Shown here: in pieces, positions 34,507 to 46,599 of the stretch
Layout of the letters: every line of letters begins with the position of its first letter
Position numbering within the stretch: position 1 is the stretch's first letter
Assembly: GCA_964019695.1 (NCBI GenBank)
Contig: OZ026522.1
Span: forward strand, 62,271,811-62,335,810
Length of the DNA stretch: 64,000 nt
Direction of reading: 5' to 3'
DNA from: Loripinus fragilis
Lineage: Eukaryota; Mollusca; Bivalvia; Lucinida; Lucinidae
Notes under the pieces: model-generated
Seen by the model: the letters and a program-made list of their open reading frames with translations, nothing else
Told to the model about the DNA's origin: nothing
The model's database searches: none
Program-made: the position numbers and the translations under genes

Positions 34507-34890
34507 CTGCCGACCTACATAGTTGTTTTTTTTTCAAATTCATCTTCGGTGCAGATTTTTCATAAATATTTTTTGTTTAAATTCATCACATAGACTAAAA
34601 TGGCAAGCGGATCAACTCGTGGCTCTCTGGGCGCACTCAACAAGTTTTTTTAGATGGCCAAGCCTCAGATCCAGTCCCAGTGCTATCCGTTGTGCCCCAG
34701 GGATCAGTCCTAGGTCCGGTCCTGTTCCTCATCTTCATAAATGATCTGTCGGATAACATCAGGTCTTCTGTTCGCCTGTTCACAGACGATTACATGTCCT
34801 GTATAGGAATATACATTCACTTCAGGATTGTTTGACCTTGCAAGAAGACATCAACAGCTTAAGGCAGTGGGAATCCGATTGACAAATGAA

Positions 34891-36362
34891 AGGATCATTG
34901 ACACTTGCTATGGGTAAATGCCAATGGTTTTCAGTAAAAATAAAAGTTTGTCAATCGTCCCTTTCTTCGCCTTGAAGCTACCTTGACCTGAGTACTTTAT
35001 GGCTGTGAAATCCGTTTTCGATATTAAATGCTTCAAAGATGTAAAATTTTGGGGAGAACAATCAGTTTAACATTAAGATATATAGAAATCGGAAAACATT
35101 TTTTAAAATATCACCACACCCCCCCCCCCCCCCCCCCGTGTGCCAGAAAAAGCTTTTGCATGTATATGTGTTACCATATTTTACACATTGTATGGAAGTG
35201 GCTTGCTGGCACAAATTGGGGAAAGATTTTCATCAGCCCAAAAATCCAGGGCCTAAGCCCATAAAATGCCTTTTCTACCAAATAAGAAATTAATGACAGT
35301 AATGAAGCTTACTATTCTCTAGAACAAACCTCCTAAATTGCTTTGTATTCTGTGCTAGTTTAATATAAAGTACTTAAAGATTTAAAGTTGAATTAGCAAG
35401 GTTTTATGCATTTTTTCATAAGAAAAATTCTCACTGTTATTAAATGACACATTATTTTGCAAACGTCCTGTACTTACTATTTGCATGCTAGGGAATTGAT
35501 CATGTTTTTATATTTTCGTCTGCTGACTTTCTTCAAAATTAAGTTTTTAAAAATAAACCACCAGGACCAACATCAGAGTGTCAAACAGTTTGGATCCAGG
35601 TCAAGACCGACATTCTGTTGGTCTCCATCTAGGTTCAATCTGTTTGCAAAAGGCCATTGGCAGACGAAAAAATTATCCACTGGCATGCAAAGAGTTATAA
35701 CAGGTAAATACTTTAGTGTTCAATATATTGTCTCATATAGGTAGCTTTCAACTTCGATATACATGTGTATGTATACCATAAATATTCGGGCAATTTAAAT
35801 ACATTTTAAATGCTATGCCCTTTAAACAAAGCAAAAGCTATATTCAAAGGATCGAGTTAGAATCAGTTTTACTTTCCAATGCTAAATGGGACACTTTCAT
35901 TCCTTCAAAAATATTTATTTCTTTTGTTGAGCTTTCAGTTTTGTATTATGTACGGTATATGTAGTCAAAAATGTACAGGTTACTTCTAAATTATCTCTCC
36001 AAAATCATTTTATTACAAGACATATTTTGTTTTTAAAACAATTTCATCAATTATCGTAATTCGTTCATACTCTGCATATGGTGTGTTCAATAGATATCAC
36101 CATGCCTACCAAATAAATCAAGAAAACGTGCAGAAATCACTTTTTAAAGCACTTTTTATTTTCATGAAATTTCAGACCCCCTCCCCTTTCTACCCGCCAT
36201 AACTCTCGAATGCGAAGGAATTTTGAAAATATTCTGCTAGCTGGCTCTTTTAATTAGATTCACCTATTGCACTGATACTACATTCACTACACTAAAAGCT
36301 CAAAAGCAGCGTTCTGGGAATCAGAAAAATAGGCGTATAAGGCCCAAACTGTCAATGATCCT
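34891..36362. mobile_element. second-level TIR insertion in the RT remnant
   Basis: 1472 bp with ends 'aggatcattgaca' and 'tgtcaatgatcct'. Removing it joins TGACAAATGAA to TTAACGTAGCCAAATG, restoring a continuous RT motif region (MK..VAKCHS). Interior AT-rich, with a poly-C tract at about 35116-35138 and no supported ORF. Confidence 0.75.
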
Positions 36363-36606
36363 TTAACGTAGCCAAATGTCACTCAATGAGAGTGACTCAG
36401 CATCAGGATCACAAACAAATTCTCTCTTCCACTACTCACTACACAATCAAACTTTGGAAAATGTTCAGTCAGCAAAATACCTTGGTATCACCATTACTGA
36501 TAACATTAATTGGGGTCAGCGTGTCTCAGAAATCTCTTCCAAAGCAACTAAGAACCTTGATTTCCATCGCAGGAACTTGGCTTTTGCACCTAGGAGTACT
36601 AAGGAA

Positions 36607-37118
36607 TAGTAAGTGAGTATGATCAGTAAATACCACAATCACAAACCGCAGACAACCCCATGGCACCGCGAGGAAGAACCGCTCGACCATCATGAGACAC
36701 CAAGAAGACAAATTAAGCAAAGCAACCAGCTCTCTCTTCCCCATAAAGATGATTGCAATCCTAGAATGGACATAAAGTAACGTACAACAAAACATAGTAC
36801 AATTACAGACTCCCACAATGGGAGTAACAATAAACAAAATGCCAACAACAACAGAACCACCGCCTTAGAAGGGACAGCAGCCTAAGCAACCGAGGGGCTT
36901 AAATGCATTTTACTGGTACCAAATGTTTGCCCTAGATTCTGCTGTTGTTGAAGTACACGATGTTCAGCTCGCATGGAGGCCATCTATCGAATGCAATGTA
37001 TCATCATGGAGAAACACTCTAATCAAATTCACACACCATGATAGAAAAAAAGAAAAAGGCTCATAACTCACAGATAGTCAGAGCTAAGGAAAATCTCAAG
37101 CTGAGCCACGGTGGGTCC
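36607..37118. mobile_element. second-level insertion of a dispersed 512-bp repeat
   Basis: Flanked by a 5-bp duplication 'aggaa' (36602-36606, 37119-37123); its removal joins RSTKE to VAYKTLVQP in the RT. Sequence such as 'cagactcccacaatgggagt' and 'ctgttgttgaagtacacg' recurs inverted at 44262-44735. No ORF; superfamily unknown. Confidence 0.75.
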
Positions 37119-37772
37119 AGGAAGTTGCATACAAAACTTTGGTTCAGCCTAAACTAGAGTATGCAGCACCCATTTGTAGCCCTCACTCGAAACTTCAGAT
37201 TAATCAGATTGAGAAAGTTCAGAGGACAGCAGCTCGCTGGACCTGCAGGAGATGGCGAAACACGAGTAGTGTTGGCAAAATGCTTGATGAGCTTGAATGG
37301 CCATCTCTCGAGGCCCGGACCTTGCTTCTCTTTCACAAGATTCATTGTGGAGCAGTGTCTATTAAAAAAGACAAGTATATGACCACTGATCACAGTTTGA
37401 AAACTACCAGGTCATCACATAGTGCTCAATACCGCAGACACCAGACATACAGTTACGCCCTGAAGAATTCCTTTTTCCCCGAACTATTCCACATTGGAAT
37501 AGTCTGTCTCCTTCTGTGGCCAATACCCAGTCCACAGACGAGTTTAGGGCACTCATTCTTTGAACAAAAAATCAGCCAAAAGTTATTGTGTTGTTTTTTG
37601 TGTGTTTTTTTTATCTTATCAAACTTTCCAAATTCGCACTCCCTGGTGTGATGCTCAAGTATAAGCGAAACCAGTAAAGATAGAAAGAAAGAAAAGATCG
37701 ATAAGTGGAACAATAACAGTAATTGCAAATAACAATAATTTTGATTTTATTGCCATTTTATTGCTCACAGGG

Positions 37773-38828
37773 CGTCGCTTCAGTGCTATAGTGTTCTATC
37801 TACCATTGCACAAGTTTTGAGAAAAATGAGTTTGAAAATTTGTGTGTCCTGATTTTTGATGCCTCATTTATCACAGACCTTGAGGGTTTAAATATATACA
37901 TACAGTGTAAATGACCTTGGTTTGAAGAAATGTTCACAGTAATATGGAAATTACGGGCATTTTACAGTTTGCAGATAGAACATTATGCCCTAAAAATCGC
38001 CTTCTGCGTTCAGTGCTTTAGTGTTCTATATTTTCCTACAGCTTATTATTCTGATCATGGAGTCTTTTTGTAGACTATTCTCAACAGAAATGATTTTTTA
38101 TAACTAAAAGTAGCATATTTAGTCATTTGTTTGGCACAACACTAACAAACCGCACGGATTATGCCATTATTTGTATGTAAGGGAGGTAATTTTTTTCTAC
38201 AGTTAATTTTTCTGTCAATGCGGTCAATAAGCATAATATTTTGAACTTAACTGATTATTAGAACCTAAAAGTAGCAGATTTAACCATTGGTTTGTAATTT
38301 CACTGACAAATTACTTTAATCAAAGCAGTCAAAATATGCGTAAGGGAAGTAATCTGTTTCTACAGCTTATTATTTTGTCCATGGATCAATTTGCACAAAA
38401 TCTTTGACTGAGCGGATTATTTGGAACAAAAAGTAGCAGATATAGCCATAAGTTCGTTATTTCATTGACAAACCGCTTCAATATAGGAAATTTTAATTTA
38501 TGTAAGGGAGGTAACTGCAATTTTTTACCCAATTTCTCCAAGGGTAGTGATTATCAGTAGATAGAACAGTATGACACTGGACTCATCCAGACACGTGACA
38601 TAATGATCATTGGCCATTGGATGAAAATCACTTAGAACACTATAGCACTGAACGAAATTGTCTTTTTGTAGATAGAACAGAAACGCACAGCAATTTTAAG
38701 CTTACTGGGAGGAGATAGGCAAATGAAACCCTCACCAGTAGATAGAACATTTGATCCTCTTTCAAACGGTATGCATAACTCATTTTTGACCAAAATGTCA
38801 CTTAGAACACTATAGCACTGAAGCGACG
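37773..38828. mobile_element. nested TIR element, 1056 bp
   Basis: TIRs of 26 identical bases beginning 'cgtcgcttcagtgctatagt'; flanks 'aggg' on both sides (37769-37772, 38829-38832). Degenerate internal copies of the TIR motif lie near 38010, 38562 and 38630. No transposase. Confidence 0.85.
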
Positions 38829-39225
38829 AGGGGTCTGAAAGCCACAGCCGAGTGAACCAAAGTTTCAGTTGATTTTTATTGGAAATTTGAGAGGTCTTCA
38901 AGCGAGTTTGGCAATTATTCTGAAAATAAAAGTTTAAAGGAATCTTACTTAAATGCGTTAATTTCACGAAAATGGTCATTTTCCTAAAAGCCACACCCTG
39001 TTCTATTTTTAGACATTTTGATTAACCTTAATGAAATGGAAATTAAATCCAAATTATAACTATTAGCTATTATTATCAATGTTCCACTGATTGCTTTTAG
39101 TCTATGTGATGATTTTAGATAAACAAATTTTTGAAAAATCTCCACATGGGATGTTATTGAAAAAATAAACTATGTAGACCGGCAGCTTGACTGGGCAGGG
39201 GCTTTCAGACCCGACCATAGCAAGT

Positions 39226-39974
39226 TCTTCAGACACTAAAATAGAGGAAACAACAGAGACTATAAATAGTAAGTAAATTTAAAAGACTCCAGACGGAGGT
39301 GTGCCTCAACAGGCATAAGTTATAGAACAGTACAGATACCTCATTTTCCCTTCATATGGACGTTTTTTTATGAAATTTAACATATTACATGGTATGTCGT
39401 TTTATAAAATTTAATAAAAGTAAAAATCTTCGCTTGTTCTTGTTTTTCGTTGGTAAGAATGACCATGCAATAAACGAACAGATTATAAAGAGGCGCTGTC
39501 ATGTTAGCCTAAGGATATCACAATGTATCCTTATTTTCCAGCTGACACCACGTGGAGGTGTGACTAAGACTTGCTGACATTCCACGGCAGCCTTTTTATA
39601 TCAATATGAAGTCGTTTTAATGAAGAAATAAAACACAATAAAAGGGGTAAGATAATCGCAAGTTATACAAATGATCTCTGTCTGTTTCATAAGAGATTGC
39701 ATTCACTCTTGAATATTATGTCTCTGGTGGAGGATTAGAAAAAGAAAAAAGATGGAAAAATACAACAGGCAGAAAGATAGTTATTGAGAAAAGTATAGAA
39801 ATTAAAGAAGATTGCAACCTGATTTCTCAGATCTTCATTGTGTGGTCAGACAAATCCGGCTACAGTAACTGCCTCTGGGTATAGTCACCCAACCAGCACA
39901 GCTCAGAAAACCCTCTGATCCTACTTGCGGGTTGCCCCCTACCCTTATTTAGAAGTAAGAATGTAAGACCGGAC
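39226..39974. other. intergenic, nothing recognised
   Basis: No supported ORF or repeat; this is the original right flank of the plus-strand retroelement's insertion site. Confidence 0.45.
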
Positions 39975-40434
39975 AGCCCCTGTTTGAAGTGTACTAAGTC
40001 ATGGGCCTCAGCTATAGTAGCTGGTAAAGCCATTTATGCCGGGATTGTCCTTGGAAAGAAGCTGTATTTATATGTATTTGATTCGGCCGGATACTGCCGG
40101 AGCTTCTTGGAGCGTAGTGCTCTAGGCCATGTGCTGGCAGGGGACAGAGATTCTTCTGCTGGGATGTCGACTATGTCATTTACGATCTTGAAGAGCATGG
40201 TAAGTTGTATCTTCGTTCGCCTAGACTTTAATGTTTCCCATTGAAGATCTCCTAGCATTTCTGTCAAACTGCTGGTATTGTGATACCTGTTTGTACAGTA
40301 CTTGGCAGCCCTCCTTTGCACCATTTCCAGCTTGTGTTATGATCGTTCTGTGTGTGGGCTCCATATAGAGGCACAATATTCTAATATGGACCCAACAACT
40401 GCCGAGTAGTCTGCATGCCTAGTTTTAAGTAAGT
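39975..40434 (-). pseudogene. RT C-terminal fragment (jockey/CR1-like)
   Basis: On the minus strand: EYCASIWSPH-like start, then MVQRRAAKYCTNRYHNTSS, LQWETLKSRRTKIQLTMLFK and a final SFFPRTIPA. Strongly similar to residues about 378-480 of the RT at 47179-48678, so the same family. Only the 3' end of the element is left. Confidence 0.85.
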
Positions 40435-40435
40435 A

Positions 40436-40905
40436 CGGTTGCAAAGATCAGGAATAAATACTATCAAGTACCACACCTGACCCAGGATACCAACGGAGAA
40501 GTGACAAACTCACAGTTAGACACCACAAACGAGAGCCAAGAGGTCAGCCCTTTCCCAACAGGTGACCACAAAGCATATATAAACAGACGCGCACAAAGAC
40601 ATAGCAAACACAAGACAGAACCAAAACATAAAAGATCCATAAAAGAAGCACCGCCTTGGAACGGTCAGTAAAATATTTACTGGAGGGCTTAAACCAGTTA
40701 AAAGGCGCCAACCTCACCCTTAATTCAGATGTGGATCAAGACACATAGATGTTTGGTTTGCATGAAATACCCCTAACTTATCAATGCATCATCTCCTAGA
40801 ACATATAAATCAAAATAAAACAAGGAGATAAAGCAAAGATAAGGACTCAACAGTAAATAAAACTGAATACCAGAGCAAAAGAAATCCAACAGGTAAACCC
40901 CGGTC
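40436..40905 (+). repeat. dispersed repeat 'I', third copy
   Basis: Begins 'aagtaagtacggttgcaaag' and follows the two satellite-embedded copies (3451, 5521) for about 400 bp with scattered differences, then continues beyond their end ('gataaggactcaacag'), showing the satellite copies are 3'-truncated or end at a breakpoint. Confidence 0.8.
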
Positions 40906-40949
40906 GGCTCTACAAACAGCCAAAGCATCAGGGGCCAATCACGGTTTAT

Positions 40950-41451
40950 AGCTATGTTTTTTTTCTTTCATTGCACGAGGGTGGGTCAAATATGTTCTTA
41001 AAAGGTATCCTTTGTAAGCAAAGACTGTACGAAAGAACTGAAACTAGAGTGTGCATATTTCCTGGGCCAGACTAGCTAGTTTCTGCCATTTAGGCTTCAT
41101 CAGTGACCCTCTTATAGTTTCAAAATTCCACAATGAAACCCATGATCCCAAACGACAAGAAAATAAAATCTACACTATAGTGAAGGGCAGAGAGACGTTC
41201 TACCGCCGCCACACAGTCCCAGTCACCAGCTGTAGTGAAGTCAAATATATTCTTAAAAGGGTATCCTTTGGAAGCAAAGACTGCACGAAAGAACTGAAAC
41301 TAGAGTGTGCATATTTCCTGGGCCAGACTAGCTAGTTTTTGCGATTTAGGCTTCATCAGTTTTTTTTTTTCTTTCATTGCACGAGGGTGGGTCAAATATG
41401 TTCTTAAAAGGTATCCTTTGGAAGCAAAGACTGTACGAAAGAACTGAAACT
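40950..41451. repeat. tandem duplication interrupted by a retroelement
   Basis: Segments with 'gaactgaaactagagtgtgc', 'gggccagactagctag' and 'ggcttcatcag' occur at about 41035, 41290 and 41440, the last continuing at 43251 after the insertion. 'tttctttcattgcacgaggg' occurs at about 40967 and 41368. Unit length is irregular, about 250-400 bp. Confidence 0.7.
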
Positions 41452-41453
41452 TT

Positions 41454-42020
41454 GTTGAGGAATCTAAATTCCTTGGCATTTTATTTGATAGAAAACTCAG
41501 TTTTATACCCCATATTAAATATCTCAAAGCTAAATGTTTAAAAGCATTGAATCTTTTAAAAGTGCTTTCCCATACTTCTTGGGGTGCAGACAGAACTACA
41601 CTTCTAAAGCTGTATCGGTCTCTAGTTCGGTCAAAATTAGACTATGGCTGTATTATATATGGCTCTGCACGAAAATCATATCTTCAAATGCTTGATCCTA
41701 TACATAACCAAGGACTTAGATTAGCTTTAGGGGCTTTTAGAACTTCTCCTGTTGCTAGTCTCTATGTGGAAGCAGATGAACCATCACTATATTCACGAAG
41801 AGAGAAACTCTCTTTGCAATATGCTATAAGACTTGCTGCTAACCCACCAAATCCTGCTCATGAAGTTACATTCCCACCAAATTATGTTAATTTATATGAA
41901 CAAAAACCTAAAGCTATTAAATCATTTGGCATCAGAATTTCACCACTCTTAGAATCTGCCAATATTAAACACAAAATATTGAAAAACATTTTACACCAAA
42001 TATTCCAGCTTGGTGCATGA
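41454..42020 (+). pseudogene. RT C-terminal part of the truncated retroelement
   Basis: From the truncation point the frame reads VEESKFLGILFDRKLSF, LKLYRSLVRSKLDYG and LDPIHNQGLRLALGAFRTSP, the thumb/connection part of an I/Jockey-type RT, to a stop at 42020. The catalytic DD lay upstream and is lost. A one-base frameshift around 41960-41995 separates it from the RNase H frame, whose upstream codons read TPNIPAWCMKPP. Confidence 0.9.
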
Positions 42021-42928
42021 AACCACCTGAAATAATTTTTGATTTACATTCTGGAAAAAAATCTGAATCAAATCCACACATATTAAAAGATGATTTCAGA
42101 AAAATGCAAAGTCGTTATAAGAATTACCAACAAATTTATACTGATGGGTCAAAGGAAGACTCAAAGGTTGGTTGTGCTGTTATATCAGACAACCATAGTA
42201 ATATGCAACGTATACCTGACGATTCATCAATTTTCACTGCTGAAGCTAAAGCAATTGATCTAGCTTTAGATTTCATTAGCACTTGTGATGCTAACAATAA
42301 ATTTATTATATTTTCTGACTCGCTTTCTGTATTGAAAGCAATGAACCATACCAGTTCAAAGAATCCACAGATTCAGAAACTTTTAGAAAAATGTCATGAG
42401 CTTTTAGCTTATAAAGAAATTGCTCTCTGTTGGATTCCTAGTCATATAGGTATTCAAGGGAATGAGATGGTAGATAAGCAAGCAAAAACATCGCTTTCAT
42501 TAGAACCAACTTCTTTTAAGATTCCATTTTCCAATTTTAAGCCATCTATCAATAAATGTATCTTGGAAGAATGGCAAACTTCATGGAATAACAGCATTGG
42601 TAATAAACTTCTTGGCATCAAACCAACTATTGGTGAATATCAATCAGTTGTTCGAAACATTAGAAGAGAAGAAGTAGTTTTAGCTCGACTCCGCTTAGGT
42701 CATACAAGAGTCACTCATTCATACTTACTACAAGGTGAAGAGCCGCCACAATGTGTTGGTTGCGACGCACCATTCACTGTACGTCACTTCCTTTTGGAAT
42801 GTGGCGATTTTGCACAAGTAAGAAACAATTGCTTCCATGTTGATAACATGAAAGAATTATTTCAAGAGATACATATTGATAGTATTATGACATTTTTAAG
42901 ACAAATAAATCTTTTTAACAAAATCTAA
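42017..42928 (+). pseudogene. RNase H domain and zinc-knuckle tail of the truncated retroelement
   Basis: A 303-codon frame. RNase H catalytic signature is complete: IYTDGSK (first Asp), FTAEAKAI (Glu), IIFSDSLSVL (second Asp) and CWIPSHIGIQGNEMVD (His and last Asp), residues about 40-155. The C-terminus carries CVGCD..VRHFLLEC, an HxxxC zinc pattern common at the ends of these proteins. RNase H degrades the element RNA during reverse transcription. Lacks its RT core, so it cannot move on its own. Confidence 0.92.
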
Positions 42929-43264
42929 TTGCTATTTTTAAAATCATGTTTTGTTTTACATTTGTATCAGACCATAATACAGATTTTTTTTTTAATGTTG
43001 TATTCTGTTCAGTTAAAGAACATGTACAGTTATCTGAATAGCTCTTTGAAACTGTCAGATATTGTACGTGGTCTCTCCTGCCAACAATCGTATTGCAACT
43101 AATTATCATTATACAAACTCATCATCATCTTTCCTTTTATTTTATCTTATAAATTTTTACTTTTTCCATCTTCATCATGTTTAGTTTAATACCGTCAGAC
43201 GCTAATGACCCACAAGGGTTGATGCGTCGTTAAGAACCAAACAAACAAACAAAGAACTGAAACT

Positions 43265-43721
43265 AGAGTGTGCATATTTCCTGAGCCAGACTAGCTAGTT
43301 TCTGCCATTTAGGCTTCATCAGTGACCCTCTAATAGTTTCAAAGTTCCACAATGAAACCCATGATCCCAAAGGACAAGAAAATAAAATCTACACTATAGT
43401 GAAGGGCAGGGAGACGTTAAACCACCACCACACAGTCCCAGTCACCAGCTGTAGTGAAGTCAAATATGTAGGGTATCCTTTGGAAGCAAAGACTGCCCCA
43501 GACCCGGCCTCAGACTCTATGACGGCTAAGACGTCAAGCTTTTATTGGTGGGTTGGAGCCTGATACTTATCTGTAGCAGGACCCACCATGGCTCAACTTG
43601 AGGTTTTCTTTAGCTCTGACTATTTGTGAGTCGTGAGCCCTTTTCTTTGCTTCATCATAGTGTGTTAATTTGATTAGAGTGTTTAACCATGATCATACAT
43701 TGCAAATGTTAGAAGGCTTCC
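43265..43721. repeat. continuation of the interrupted tandem/dispersed repeat
   Basis: Resumes 'agagtgtgcatatttcctga' directly after the TSD. From about 43495 it has 'ggcctcagactctatgacgg' and 'ggctcaacttgaggttttct', shared with 44180-44290 in the same orientation. Confidence 0.7.
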
Positions 43722-43739
43722 ATGCTTCCATGCGAGCTG

Positions 43740-44057
43740 AACTTTTTTTCTACTTCAACAGTAGCTCATATTTCTCAGCTTATTCGATTTGCAAGAGTGT
43801 GTTCTAATGTTGATGATTTCAACAACAGAAACTTATTTTTAACTGCTACGTTATTAAAACAAGGTTATAGATATCATAAAATTCGAAAAGCATTTTCTAA
43901 ATTCTACCTTAGACACTCTGAGTTAATTGTTAAATACAAGGTTGGTTTAAAAACTCTTCTGCAACGAGACATATCAGAACCTATATTTTATGTTGATTTA
44001 GTTTATAAATTCAAACGAATTGTTGAAAAATCTAATTTTAGTGATCAATTCAAATAA
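43740..44057 (+). pseudogene. C-terminal fragment of an unclassified retroelement polyprotein
   Basis: Reads VAHISQLIRFARVCSNVDDF, then LKQGYRYHKIRKAFSKFYLRH and a stop. The pattern SQLIR(F/Y)AR..C...DF..R..L...LL.QGY....I...F.KFY.RH is one I recognise at the C-terminus of RT-containing proteins in molluscs, fish and lancelets; the exact family is not certain. Inserted in the dispersed repeat at 'cttcaacagtag'. Confidence 0.6.
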
Positions 44058-44104
44058 ATTGTAAAACGTTATATAAGGGTTGGATATAAGTTGGATATCA
44101 TGCG

Positions 44105-44900
44105 ACAGTCTGCATGCCTTGTTTTAAACCCAATCACGGTTTATAGCTATGGTTTCCTCTTTAATTGCACGATGGTGGGTCAGGCCTCAGACTCTATGAT
44201 GGCTCTGACGTAAAGCTTTAATTGTTGGGTTGTTGTCTGATGCTTATCTGTAGTTGGACCCATCGTGGCTCAACTTGAGGTTTTCTTTAGCTCTGACTAT
44301 CTGTGAGTCATGAGCCCTTTTCTTTGTTTCATCATGGTGTGTTAATTTGATTAAAGTGTTTCTCCATGATGATACATTGCATTCGTTAGATGGCCTCCAT
44401 GCGAGCTGTACATTTCTTGTACTTCAACAGCAGCAGAATCTAGGGCGAAGATTTGGTACCAGTAAGATGGATTTAAGCCCCCCCCCCCCCCCCCACCCCG
44501 GGTGGCTTAGGCTGCTGTCCATTCTAAGGGGTTAGTTCTGTTGTTGTTGACTTTTTGTTTATTGTTACTCCCATTGTGGGAGTCTGTAATTGTTCTATGT
44601 TTTGCTGTACGTTACTTTATGTCCATTCTAGTATTGCAATCATCTTGATGGGGAAGAGAGAGAGCTGGTTGCTTTGCTTAATTTGTCTTCCTGGTGTCTC
44701 GTGGTGGTTGAGTGGCTCTTCCTCGCTGTGTCTTGTTTTGTTATACTTTCATGCACGTCTGTTTGTTGATGCCTTGTGGTCACCTGCTGGGAAAGGGCTG
44801 ACCTCTTGGCTCTCGTTTGCGATGTCTAATTGTGACGTTATCACTTTCCCATTGGTATCCTCGGTCAGGTGTGGTGCTTGATTACATTGATTCCTGACCT
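44105..44900. repeat. dispersed repeat block, inverted relative to 36607-37118 and copy I
   Basis: Left part repeats 43495-43720. The part with 'gtacttcaacagcagcagaa', a poly-C tract (about 44479-44500) and 'cccattgtgggagtctgtaa' is the reverse complement of 36607-37118. The right part ('ctgctgggaaagggctgacc', 'ggtcaggtgtggtgcttgat') is the reverse complement of repeat I. So the two named repeats are parts of one longer family. Confidence 0.75.
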
Positions 44901-46599
44901 TTGCCCTCTTTCTTACTTTGAATGATCATATATGCCACAATGGACTGAGAGTGTTTGCAGGTGTTTGCCTTTTAGCTATAGAGCTTATATATGAAGGCGT
45001 GATGCTATCTATATTGCCAGCAAACGTCTTGTTTCTGTGAGGGAATATGGCTAGCAAATGTCACAATCACAAACTCCTGACTGACCTACTGCACATTAAG
45101 GAAGGGACACAGAACGCAGATCGTTACAATATAATCAAAGTGAAGCAACCAGCTCTCTTCCTTTTTAAGATGATTTCTGAACTAGAAACAAATTAGAAAA
45201 CTAGGGCCCGACATAAAATTCCCTCAACCATTGAGAGCATTAGCAAACAAAGTTTCCAACATCCACACATCATTTCAGAAATTCTTAGATATTTTATCAT
45301 AAATAATACTCACTTACTATTTTTGATAGAACAGATATGCTATTTACTATTTCATATAATGTGAATAGTGTGAACCTGTTTGCCACTAAGCTTTTGTTGC
45401 GTTTAAATAGCGTGTTTTGTTCAATCAAAAGAAAAAATGTGCAAATATCTAAATCTGTTTTAGCTTTTCAGGCTCAGTTGTATATTGAAAACAGTTGAGA
45501 CAAATATATAATCATGATATATACGTATTTCTATATATATATAGTTATATATGTTACTGTGTTTGTTTTTTTTTTGTTAGAAGTTAAGAATAAATATCCT
45601 CGAAGGACCAGTTTTTGTGACCATAAGGGTTATTTTGGCAACATTATCAAACTTCTTGGAAACAATTTATTTTGTGTATAGCTCACTTTAGATCTATCTT
45701 TGTGCAATATGTTTGACATAGAAGTGTTCAGAAAAATTAAAAGAAAGTTTTAACACTGTTTATCTTGACCTACCCCATTTTTCCTAACGGAATTTGGTTT
45801 GGACCTGTTTCAGTGACCCCCGCTTAATTTTTAAAATATTAACATTAGTCAGTCAAAAGCAACTGTTCCTTGTTAACTATCACCAACATAAGACAAAACC
45901 ACGTTGAAGTAATTAAGTTCTTTCTTTATAATGAAATACAGTTCAAATAAAGATAGTGGTTATGTAGCACAAACATACTGTAAAGCATAAGGGGGTAGGG
46001 TTCAAAACAGCGCAAAAATTTAAGTGAAGAATCAAATTGATTTCATAAAATTGTGCTTAATGATGCAAGAAGGTGCTGAATGTCTATATATTTAATTGTG
46101 GAGACATTGACAATCTTACTGCAAGTTTTTCAGAAGTAAAAAGTTGATAGTCCTTTTTCCAGTTGACTAAAATATCTATTTAAAAGATATAAGAACACCA
46201 CATATTTCAAACTGGTCTCTTTCACAAACTATCTAAATGATCAGTCCTTTTTGCATGTGAAATGATAGAAAACAAGATGGAAATCATATCACAACAGAAA
46301 ATATATTCAGATGTTGCTTTTAACAAAAGTTGTAGGTCTGAAATGGAAAGGGTAAAAAAGTAATAAGAAAAATGCCTCAAAATTGGGGTTGCCATGGAAA
46401 TTACAAGTCTGTCAAACTACGCATGTTTGTACACTACAGATTTTCTGTCCCATAGGAAGTCAAACGGCTATATATCACATCTAAATTATGTTCAGTTGTA
46501 TGAAACATTGCATTTGGAAATGACAGCTCATTTTCAAAAGGTAACTGAAACAGGTCAGTCACTGAAACAGGTCCTCCTACGATAGATAGATCTGCTTGG
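44901..46599. other. intergenic, nothing recognised
   Basis: AT-rich; a TA-rich stretch at about 45533-45552. The ORF at 46394-46585 has no family features. No repeat pairs were seen. Confidence 0.5.

Larger units (their letters stand above)
34602..37698 (+). pseudogene. nested jockey/CR1-like reverse transcriptase remnant, itself interrupted
   Basis: Joins the host element between 'agactaaaat' and 'cgataagtgg', which are contiguous in the copy at 49039-49647. RT pieces: 34602-34890 (VPQGSVLGPVLFLIFINDL, then FTDDY in place of FADD), 36363-36606 (AKYLGITITDNINW, HRRNLAF) and 37119-37560 (LVQPKLEYAAP, RTAARW, SLEARTLLLFHKI, SFFP). 5'-truncated, with frameshifts and stops. The gaps between pieces are the insertions 34891-36362 and 36607-37118. 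It ends in an A/G-rich tail GAAAGAAAGAAAAG. Confidence 0.85.
33597..39216. mobile_element. MULE-like TIR element expanded by nested insertions
   Basis: The ends are inverted copies of 'ggtcgggtctgaaagcccct', and the flanks are a perfect 9-bp duplication 'atagcaagt' (33588-33596, 39217-39225). Its own sequence survives in four pieces (33597-33643, about 34507-34601, 37699-37772, 38829-39216) totalling about 605 bp, against 609 bp for the uninterrupted relative at 49039-49647. Everything else is insertion. Non-autonomous; 9-bp TSD and TIRs of about 90 bp favour Mutator-like. Confidence 0.9.
41452..43250 (+). mobile_element. 5'-truncated RT/RNase H retroelement with 14-bp TSD
   Basis: Flanked by a perfect duplication 'aaagaactgaaact' (41438-41451, 43251-43264). 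It starts within the RT coding region and ends after 'gatgcgtcgttaagaaccaa' and a (CAAA)n tail, an ending typical of I/Nimb-group elements of bivalves (recollection). The undecayed TSD and the reading frames indicate a fairly recent insertion. Confidence 0.9.

Noticed and set aside
41051..41335. 94-codon ORF in the tandem repeat
   Set aside because: Starts and ends in the repeat units themselves; sequence is repeated non-coding DNA.
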